DNA of 31,680 bases, from assembly GCA_030615235.1 (NCBI GenBank), contig JAUWZR010000003.1, positions 1 to 31,680 of the forward strand, read 5' to 3'. Position numbers and translations under genes: made by a program. How positions within the stretch are numbered: position 1 is the stretch's first letter; the number at the start of each line of letters is the position of its first letter. Shown here in pieces: positions 26,166-31,680 of this stretch. The stretch comes from Promethearchaeota archaeon. GTDB lineage: Archaea; Asgardarchaeota; Lokiarchaeia; Sigyniarchaeales; SOKP01. Under the pieces are notes generated by a model. The model had not been told where the DNA came from, made no database searches, and was given only the letters and a program-made list of their open reading frames with translations.

Positions 26166-26200
26166 ATGCTTATTTATGCATTATTATCATCAATAAGCAT
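26166..26200 (+). repeat. Inverted repeat, probable operator between divergent genes
   Basis: Perfect 9-base arms ATGCTTATT (26166-26174) and AATAAGCAT (26192-26200) with a 17-base spacer lie between two divergent DNA-binding protein genes. A TATA-like TTTTATATAAAG sits just upstream, at about 26155-26165. The position suggests autoregulation (inference). Confidence 0.4.
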
Positions 26201-26259
26201 AAATTTAAAAACGACAAAATTATTTTATATTTATGAAACAAAGCTAAACAAACATTCAA

Positions 26260-26634
26260 ATGACTGAAACTACAAGAACAACCGTAACTTTAAGTCGAAT
26301 TAGTATGAATCAAGTAAAAGAATTAGTAGGGGTTTTTGGAAGTACTCCTGCTTCTGTAATTAGCAGAATTGTGGATCATTTTTTTGATTACGGTCGATTT
26401 GATGATGTAATAGAAAAAATGAAAGCAAAAAAAAGAGAATTATTCCCACCTGATGACGCAATAATTAACGAAAAAATAAAGAATTTATTTAAAGGAGCTA
26501 ATAAAATACCTTTTGATGATTTTATAAATTTTCTTCAAGTCGATAAAAAGTTAGTTTTGAAGAATATTCATATATGGACAGAAAAATATAAGATTAAGAT
26601 TATAGAAAACCTTGTTATAAAAGAGCTCAAATAA
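26260..26634 (+). CDS. Ribbon-helix-helix-like DNA-binding protein
   Basis: This 124-residue protein opens with RTTVTLSRISMNQVKELVG, a beta-strand then helix typical of ribbon-helix-helix (CopG/MetJ-type) proteins, followed by VISRIVDHFFDYGRF. The second half is basic and helical (NLFKGANKIPFDDFINFL then LVLKNIHIWTEKYKIK) and could be an oligomer or winged-helix-like module. A TATA-like TTTTATATTTA (about 26222-26232) lies about 32 bases before the ATG. It is divergent from the winged-helix gene, with an inverted repeat between them. The family fit is by motif only. Confidence 0.65.
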   Translation: MTETTRTTVTLSRISMNQVKELVGVFGSTPASVISRIVDHFFDYGRFDDVIEKMKAKKRELFPPDDAIINEKIKNLFKGANKIPFDDFINFLQVDKKLVLKNIHIWTEKYKIKIIENLVIKELK

Positions 26635-26696
26635 AATCTATCCATTCTTCTTTAGTTTACACAATTTAAAAACTTAAATTTCATGATTTAAAGAAA

Positions 26697-26924
26697 TTAG
26701 TTTTTTACTATCGCACCAAAGTCTTCCCAAAAATTATTTGCTAAATCTAAAGGCCAGTCTAGTAAAGATGTCATAACTCCGACAATTATAAAGAAAATAA
26801 ACAAAGCTAATCCAATTAATAGAGCATATTCTATTAGATTGCCACCATACTCGTCTGAGAAGAAATCTTTTATTTTATCTAGAATAATTTTCTTTTTTTG
26901 TTTAATAAATTCCTTCTTCTTCAT
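26697..26924 (-). CDS. Flp-type (Tad) pilin
   Basis: This 75-residue pilin has a basic leader, then DEYG|GNLIEYALLIGLALF, then an LDWPLDL turn and a short acidic end. Cleavage after the first Gly would place Glu at +5 and Tyr at +6, exactly as in Flp pilins, where this Glu is conserved in type IV pilins. The hydrophobic helix that follows is the polymerisation helix. The ATG at 26924 is chosen because a TATA-like TAATATAAT lies about 26 bases upstream; TTG 26930 is possible. It would be processed by an A24 peptidase such as the one at 10469-11134. It is unlinked from the ATPase operon by about 10 kb. Confidence 0.85.
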   Translation of the reverse strand: MKKKEFIKQKKKIILDKIKDFFSDEYGGNLIEYALLIGLALFIFFIIVGVMTSLLDWPLDLANNFWEDFGAIVKN

Positions 26925-26985
26925 ACTCAAAAAAACCTTATTTGCATTATATTAGAAAAAAACCTTTTAAGCTAAACTAAAAAGT

Positions 26986-27411
26986 TTAATATTTTGAATC
27001 CTTAATAATTTTCAGTGTTTGATTGAGTTCTTCTTCCGTTGATTGTTCTCTAGGGATTAATAATTTGAATTTTCCATCTGCTATACTCCTGGGAATTATT
27101 TGAATATGAAAATGATTAATTATCTGGCCAGCAGCCTTATAATTATTCTGAAGTATGTTGTATCCATCATTTTTCAAGTTTTTATAAATCAAATTAGATA
27201 CATTTTTGACAGTCCCCATAATCTCATATAAAATATTTATCGGGATGTCTTCCAGATTAGTATAATGCTTTTTAGGAATAACAATCGTATGACCCTGAGA
27301 TATTGGAAAATTATCTAGAAATGCGATCGTTTCATTATTTTCATATAGAATTTTTGAAGGAATTTCCTTTTCAATTATTTTACAAAATATGCAATCATCG
27401 TTACTCAACAA
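26986..27411 (-). CDS. HIT-family nucleotide hydrolase
   Basis: This 141-residue protein shows the histidine-triad motif H100-F-H102-I-Q104, with an upstream HYTNLEDIP segment, and a zinc-binding CIFC (7-10) typical of HINT/Fhit-like proteins. Family members hydrolyse nucleotide phosphoramidates or dinucleoside polyphosphates; the substrate here is unknown. Two TTG codons (27411 and 27408) follow GGTGAG; the second has better spacing. The divergent gene starts at 27540. Confidence 0.9.
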   Translation of the reverse strand: MLSNDDCIFCKIIEKEIPSKILYENNETIAFLDNFPISQGHTIVIPKKHYTNLEDIPINILYEIMGTVKNVSNLIYKNLKNDGYNILQNNYKAAGQIINHFHIQIIPRSIADGKFKLLIPREQSTEEELNQTLKIIKDSKY

Positions 27412-27539
27412 TAACTCACCACACTTACTATAATTATATTAATAATTATTAAAATAATAAACTTTAAAAAACCTTCACAGCCTTTTAATTTTTTTAGTTT
27501 AATTAAATCTCAAAGATTACTAAGGGGGTTATAATTTGA

Positions 27540-28355
27540 ATGTTTTTTGATGAGATTGAATTAATAATTGAAACTAAATTATCTCCTAAAATTTATAGAA
27601 TTGATTCTGAATATTATGGATTATATTACGGACAGGTCAACAATAAGAAACATATAAAAAAAATATTGTTTACGATTGATTTAAGCTTAGAATCAATTCA
27701 TTATGCGGTAAAGAATAAAATAAACCTCATAATTTCTCTCAACGGCTTTAATATTAACCCTATCACTCATTTTAACCAATTATTAATAAATAAGTTAAAT
27801 TTACTATCAAGATATCCCTTGTTGATTTTTATATTAAACTCAACTTTTATAGCTGCTGAGGGAGGTGTTTCGGATACTATTATGGAATCCCTCTATTTAA
27901 AATTGGATCAAACACTCAATGTTGAAAACAATTGGGGCGATTCTATTCCTATAGGTAGAATATGTGTCCCAAATTCTTATACAGAGAACAATAAAATTAT
28001 GACTTTAAATGATTTATTTAAAAGGATTAAATCTAATCTAGAAGTTGAAGCAGTTCTATTCGTAGGTGAATTAAATTCGGAAGTTAAGAAAATTTGTATT
28101 GTTGGAGAAGATAAAACAAATATAAATTATCTTAGAAAGGCATTAAAAAACGAATGTGATTGTTATATCTCTGGTTATTTTGATCATCAAATTGCTAGTT
28201 ATGCTAAAGAATCCCGTTTAAACCTAATAGGAATATCTCTTTATAACTGTAATACTATTGCTTTAAAAAAAATGCATAATATTCTGAGTTTAGAGTTTCC
28301 TCATGATGATTTTTATTTCTTTGAATCAAGAAATCCCATAAAAATTTTTCATTAA
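27540..28355 (+). CDS. NIF3-like protein without the usual metal ligands
   Basis: This 271-residue protein follows the NIF3/YbgI fold: TIDLSLESIHYAVKNKINLIIS (46-66) and GYFDHQIASYAKESRLNLIG near the C-terminus. NIF3 proteins normally bind two metals using a His-His pair after LIIS, an HTxLD segment, and a GHxxTE motif. Here these read LNGF (67-70), a LNSTFIAAEGG segment (99-109) and SLYNCNT, so the ligands are missing. It is therefore probably not a metal hydrolase but a non-catalytic homologue. The start is ATG 27540 with GGGGG (27524-27528) upstream. Function is unknown. Confidence 0.72.
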   Translation: MFFDEIELIIETKLSPKIYRIDSEYYGLYYGQVNNKKHIKKILFTIDLSLESIHYAVKNKINLIISLNGFNINPITHFNQLLINKLNLLSRYPLLIFILNSTFIAAEGGVSDTIMESLYLKLDQTLNVENNWGDSIPIGRICVPNSYTENNKIMTLNDLFKRIKSNLEVEAVLFVGELNSEVKKICIVGEDKTNINYLRKALKNECDCYISGYFDHQIASYAKESRLNLIGISLYNCNTIALKKMHNILSLEFPHDDFYFFESRNPIKIFH

Positions 28356-28359
28356 ATTG

Positions 28360-28382
28360 AAATTCTTATGAATCAAGAATTT
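28360..28382 (+). repeat. Short inverted repeat after the NIF3-like gene
   Basis: AAATTCTT (28360-28367) and AAGAATTT (28375-28382) flank a 7-base spacer and start 5 bases after the stop codon. It may act as a 3' hairpin or terminator. No strong T-run follows. Confidence 0.35.
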
Positions 28383-28504
28383 ATTAAGTTGTAGAATTTC
28401 AGTATTAAGAAAAGAAATTTATTTACTTGGTAATTTAATTAAATTTAAATGGTTTGAATTTTACCTTTTTTTCAGTTTAAATAATAAAAATTTGTTGAAG
28501 AACA

Positions 28505-29086
28505 ATGGTAATACTTGAATATAATGGAAGAAGCCCTAATATTAGCGATAATTGTTATGTATCTCCACTAGCAACTTTAATTGGCGATGTTACTGTAAAT
28601 GATAATGCAATTATTTGGCCTGGCTCTATAATTCGAGCTGAAAACTCAAAAATTAATATCGGCGAGTATACAACAGTTTTTAACGGTGTGATGATGTTTA
28701 CGAGATCTCAAAAAAGTTCAATTAATATTGGACGTTATTGCATAATTGAATCGGGAGTAACTATTTTAGGTTGCTTCATGGAAGATTACATACAAATTAT
28801 GGAAGGAAGTCTTCTTTATGAAGAAAGTTCAATTGGAGAAGGTTCTATCATTATAAAAAATAGCCAAGTTCCTCCTGGTTTGACAATTCCCGCGAGATCA
28901 GTATTACGAGGAATTCCGGTTGAGCCAATAAGGGAACAATCGAGAAACGAGGTATTAAAACAAAAAGATCGAGCAGAGCATTATTCTCAACTCTTTATGA
29001 AAATAAAAGAACAACTCCCTAATGCACAAAGTTATCTTTTAACTCTCCCTGACTTTATTAAATTACTTTTACAAAGAGAAAAATAA
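28505..29086 (+). CDS. Gamma-carbonic-anhydrase-like hexapeptide-repeat protein
   Basis: This 193-residue protein is built of left-handed beta-helix hexapeptide repeats (VSPLATLIGDVTVNDNAIIW, INIGEYTTVFNG) followed by a C-terminal helix, as in gamma carbonic anhydrases. The catalytic family uses three histidines; the matching positions here are M/F in the VMMFT segment (62-66), S83 and L88 (IESGVTILGC, 81-90). All three ligands are absent, so carbonic anhydrase activity is unlikely. It could be an acyltransferase-like or structural homologue. Start is ATG 28505 without a clear Shine-Dalgarno sequence. It converges on TFB with 7 bases between the ends. Confidence 0.82.
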   Translation: MVILEYNGRSPNISDNCYVSPLATLIGDVTVNDNAIIWPGSIIRAENSKINIGEYTTVFNGVMMFTRSQKSSINIGRYCIIESGVTILGCFMEDYIQIMEGSLLYEESSIGEGSIIIKNSQVPPGLTIPARSVLRGIPVEPIREQSRNEVLKQKDRAEHYSQLFMKIKEQLPNAQSYLLTLPDFIKLLLQREK

Positions 29087-29093
29087 AAAAAAA

Positions 29094-29981
29094 TTATATT
29101 TCAATACTTAATTTATCAATCAATTCTTTGTACCTAGAACGCAAAGTAACTTCTGTTACTCCTACTACATTTGCTATATCTTTTTGAGAAATCCTTTTAT
29201 CTCTCTTTTTACATACTAAATATAATGCTCCTGCGCATAATCCCTTTGGATCTTTACCACTTGTTGAATATTTTGAGACAAAAGATTGTAAAATCTTGAT
29301 TGTAACTTGTTCAGTTTCAGCGTCTAAACCTAATTCTGCTACAAATCTGGGAATGAGAGAAATAGGGTTAGTGGAGGGTGCTTTCAAATTTAATTCTCTA
29401 ATTATTGTTCTATAACATCTCCTAACATTTTTCGCATTAATGGAAGTTTGATCTAATATTTCTTGAAGTGTTCTAGGAATTTTTCGTTCTCTACAAGCAA
29501 AATACAAGCAAGCAGCGACCATACCGTTGATTGATCTACCGCGGAGTAATTTTTTCTTAAATGCTTCAATATATAATTTAATAGCTGCTTTTTTTATATG
29601 GGTGGGCAAATTTAAATTGCTTCCGATTCTTTTTAGTTCAGTAGTAGCAATTAACATGTTTCTTTTATCCCATGTCATACGAGAATTCCATTTTGCAGCT
29701 CTTTTTAAATCAGGACTTCTTATGTTGTTTTTGTCAATAATAGTACTTAACCCCATATCAGGTAATAGAATTGAAATAGGAGATCCCGTTCTTTCTCTTC
29801 TTTCTTTCTCCTGCTTTGTAAATGCTCGTTTACCGCTATGGGATATGTCTAATATCCTTTCACTTACAACTAATCCACATTGACGACATACAATTTCTCC
29901 TTTTTCTTGAATTGAAATTGTCTTACCTTCACATTCTGGACACAAATTTGATATGTTACTAATTTCTGATTTTATTACCAT
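29094..29981 (-). CDS. tfb: Transcription initiation factor TFB (canonical)
   Basis: This 295-residue TFIIB homologue has an N-terminal zinc ribbon (C14-x2-C17, C32-x2-C35), a B-reader with KRAFTKQEKERRERTG, the conserved DMGLSTII segment, and two cyclin repeats with the GRSINGMVAACLYFACR motif and a C-terminal GVTEVTLRSRYKEL. It works with TBP to start transcription. All regions are intact, unlike the paralogue at 5456-6478. The ATG is preceded by GAGGT. Confidence 0.96.
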   Translation of the reverse strand: MVIKSEISNISNLCPECEGKTISIQEKGEIVCRQCGLVVSERILDISHSGKRAFTKQEKERRERTGSPISILLPDMGLSTIIDKNNIRSPDLKRAAKWNSRMTWDKRNMLIATTELKRIGSNLNLPTHIKKAAIKLYIEAFKKKLLRGRSINGMVAACLYFACRERKIPRTLQEILDQTSINAKNVRRCYRTIIRELNLKAPSTNPISLIPRFVAELGLDAETEQVTIKILQSFVSKYSTSGKDPKGLCAGALYLVCKKRDKRISQKDIANVVGVTEVTLRSRYKELIDKLSIEI

Positions 29982-30319
29982 TTTAAAACCTCTTTTTTGA
30001 ACTTAAAATTCACAAACTAAATTATTTCCCACGTAAACTAACTGAAAACGATATTAAATCCAATAAATCTTTATTCGTGTGACTGAAAATCGATTTATTA
30101 CTTGAATGCAAAATAATTATATGTAACTTGGATATATAAATCTTTTGATCAAAACTATAGAGCATCCGAGATTTCCTAAAACATAAATGGCAAATATGCT
30201 GTAATCGTCTAATATTTATCAAAAAATATTTATAAAAAAGCTGCTCCTTTTAAAAGTCATATTTTAGTTTTTAAAAACCCCCTTCCGCATAATGATCTTT
30301 AGAAAGTGTAAATAAGAGT
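29982..30319 (-). other. Non-coding gap upstream of TFB
   Basis: 338 bases of AT-rich sequence. I see no gene; a 66-codon minus-strand frame (30022-30222) has a TTG start, poor codon structure and no ribosome-binding signal. A TATA-like AATAATTTAG on the minus strand near 30018-30028 may serve TFB. No RNA gene was recognised. Confidence 0.5.
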
Positions 30320-30760
30320 TTAAAGTATTTTTTCGCATTCACGGTTAATTACCTTTATAGTAATGTTAAAATCTTGCCACCAGTCTTGTCCCTGCTGAGA
30401 AACCAGCATTGAATCTACTTTCTTTGAATTTAAACATCTTATTTCTTCTTTTCGTGCTTTAACTTTATCCTTCCATATCTGACTGAATATGTTCTGAACG
30501 TTTATTTTAACTTTTTTCACTAATTCCTCATAGGTTACAGAGACATCTTCTTTTTTCTGCAATTTTTGGAGTTGATCAAATTTAATTTTTTCTTTTGCTC
30601 TATTTAAATCGCTACAATTAATCGCTACCGTAAAAGGCTCAGTCCTGCCGTATTTGCAAAATTTTTGAATTTCACAGGGTGAACAATAATTTTCAAAACT
30701 GATAAGATAATCTTCTAAACCAATAATTGAATAATTTAATATTTTAGGCAATTGGTTCAC
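30320..30760 (-). CDS. Cysteine-containing hypothetical protein (146 residues)
   Basis: No family is recognised. An N-terminal segment carries SPCEIQKFCKYGRTEPF with C26, C29 and C35, plus C49, which could bind a metal or iron-sulphur cluster. The central region is a charged helix (DLNRAKEKIKFDQLQKLQKKED), then VKINVQNIFSQIWKDKVKARKEE, with a Trp-rich WWQDFNITIK near the end. The start is GTG at 30760, with a TATA-like TTATATATGA about 17-21 bases upstream, rather close for a leaderless transcript. It precedes tRNA-Ile on the opposite strand. Confidence 0.6.
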   Translation of the reverse strand: MNQLPKILNYSIIGLEDYLISFENYCSPCEIQKFCKYGRTEPFTVAINCSDLNRAKEKIKFDQLQKLQKKEDVSVTYEELVKKVKINVQNIFSQIWKDKVKARKEEIRCLNSKKVDSMLVSQQGQDWWQDFNITIKVINRECEKIL

Positions 30761-30917
30761 TTTTTAATTATCATATATAAAAAAATATTCTCTTTAATCT
30801 ATTAAAATTTAAGGCTTAACAACACAAAAATTTTTTAAATAAATAATATTTAAGGAGATATTAAAAACTTATTTTTAAAACATTTGTGGAAATCGTTGAT
30901 ACTATAGGTTTTTTACC

Positions 30918-30991
30918 GGGAGAGTGGCTTAGCCTGGTATAGCGCACGGCTGATAACCGTGAGGTCGGGGGTTCGAAGCCCCCCTTTCCCA
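30918..30991 (+). tRNA. tRNA-Ile (anticodon GAT)
   Basis: Acceptor strands GGGAGAG (30918-30924) and CTTTCCC pair with one G-T step; the anticodon stem CACGG/CCGTG encloses CTGATAA, giving GAT. The T-arm reads GGGGG-TTCGAAG-CCCCC. No intron is present and CCA is not encoded. Confidence 0.95.
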
Positions 30992-31115
30992 TTAAGATAT
31001 ATCTTAAATTAATGTTCTTCTAAAGCAGCTTACTTCAAATAAGGTTCATATTAGGTTTTTTTTCTTTATTAGATTACTATTTTTATATTTTACCGATGAT
31101 TCTAATTATTTAAAC

Positions 31116-31680
31116 ATGAAAATTTTAATCGTTTCTGGAACTCCTGGGACCGGAAAGACAACAGTTTCAAAAAATCTATTAAACTACTTTAAAGCTAAAG
31201 TAATTAGCTTAAATGAATTAGCAATTTCAGAAAAGTTAATTATAAACTATGACACAGAAAGAGAAACATCAATTATCAATGAAAAAAAATTGGTTCGCTA
31301 TGTAATAAAGTTAATAGAACGTTATAATAAACTAGATCTAGAATTTTTAATTATCGAGAGCCATTTTTCTGACATTGTACCCGGGCAAAATATCGATTAT
31401 GTTATAATTTTAAGATGTGATCCCGATGAATTATGTATAAGGTTAAAGGAAAGGGGTTATAAAAAGGAAAAAATTAGAGAAAATGTCCAATCTGAAATTT
31501 TAGGAAACTCCGCAAACTTTTTCTTGAATAAACATTTGAACAAACCTATAATGGAAATCGATATTACAAATAAAAGTATTGATGTAATTACCAAAACAAT
31601 ACTAGAAATTCTTACGGGGAAAGTAGATGTGAACAAATATGTTATTGGAAAAATCGATTGGTTAGAAAAAATATCTCAAG
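31116..31680 (+). CDS. AK6/Fap7-type adenylate kinase (runs off the window)
   Basis: 188 codons are present with no stop. The protein begins MKILIVSGTPGTGKTTVSKN with a Walker A GTPGTGKT, then VISLNELA, LIIESHFSDIVP, VIILRCDPDELCIRLKERGY and KIRENVQSEI, matching the AK6/Fap7 family, nucleoside-monophosphate kinases needed for 18S/16S rRNA maturation in eukaryotes and archaea. The usual length is about 170-190 residues, so the end probably lies just outside. A TATA-like TTTTATATTT (31081-31090) is about 30 bases before the ATG. Confidence 0.9.
   Translation, partial: MKILIVSGTPGTGKTTVSKNLLNYFKAKVISLNELAISEKLIINYDTERETSIINEKKLVRYVIKLIERYNKLDLEFLIIESHFSDIVPGQNIDYVIILRCDPDELCIRLKERGYKKEKIRENVQSEILGNSANFFLNKHLNKPIMEIDITNKSIDVITKTILEILTGKVDVNKYVIGKIDWLEKISQ

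Noticed and set aside
29527..29883. A 118-codon plus-strand ORF
   Set aside because: It is antisense to the canonical TFB, whose conserved motifs explain the reading frame.
30022..30222. A 66-codon minus-strand ORF upstream of TFB
   Set aside because: TTG start, no ribosome-binding site, TATA box at the wrong distance and no recognisable domain.

Overview
The window is very AT-rich archaeal DNA, most likely from an Asgard archaeon (Lokiarchaeia-like; the exact class cannot be fixed from sequence alone). The archaeal signs are the 5' part of an archaeal-type 16S rRNA gene, TFB, Orc1/Cdc6, class I lysyl-tRNA synthetase, eS17, ABCE1 and a tRNA with an intron in the D-arm. The Asgard signs are stacked roadblock (LC7) domains next to MglA/Arf-like small GTPases, V4R-domain and ZNRD2-like proteins, and a large N-glycosylation-rich surface protein. 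Genes appear to use both leaderless transcripts (a TATA box about 26 bases before the start codon) and Shine-Dalgarno starts, with many GTG and TTG starts.

Layout. 1-583: 16S rRNA 5' part (minus strand), followed by its leader and promoter. 936-3449: a three-gene cassette (tandem roadblock protein, unknown protein, small GTPase). 3462-6478: a small winged-helix protein, a second MglA-like GTPase, a small orphan protein and a divergent TFB-like factor. 6621-7381: tRNA-Glu(CTC) with a D-arm intron, a ZNRD2-like zinc protein and eS17. 7482-8702: surface protein. 8970-11134: Orc1/Cdc6, a winged-helix protein and a prepilin peptidase in one overlapping transcription unit. 11275-16827: an orphan gene, a V4R protein, small membrane proteins and a Tad/archaellum-type assembly operon (secretion ATPase, pilin-like protein, GspF/TadC platform).

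16960-19050: uL3-uL4-uL23, where the ribosomal cluster stops. 19036-25517: an unknown protein, a GHMP kinase, a zinc-ribbon protein, LysS and ABCE1. 25518-25781: an AT-rich gap holding two inverted 22-base elements that resemble archaeal origin recognition boxes. 25782-26924: a divergent pair of DNA-binding proteins around an inverted repeat, then a Flp-type pilin. 26986-31680: HIT hydrolase, a NIF3-like and a gamma-carbonic-anhydrase-like protein that have both lost their metal ligands, canonical TFB, a Cys-rich orphan, tRNA-Ile(GAT) and an AK6-type kinase cut by the window end.

How it may fit together. Prepilin peptidase, ATPase, platform protein, pilin-like protein and Flp pilin form a near-complete Tad-type pilus set, scattered over 16 kb. 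Two MglA-like GTPases and a roadblock protein lie in the same window; in bacteria MglA/MglB control pilus polarity, so a GTPase-steered surface appendage is a reasonable but unproven idea. The candidate origin with Orc1/Cdc6 nearby suggests the window may include a chromosomal replication origin.
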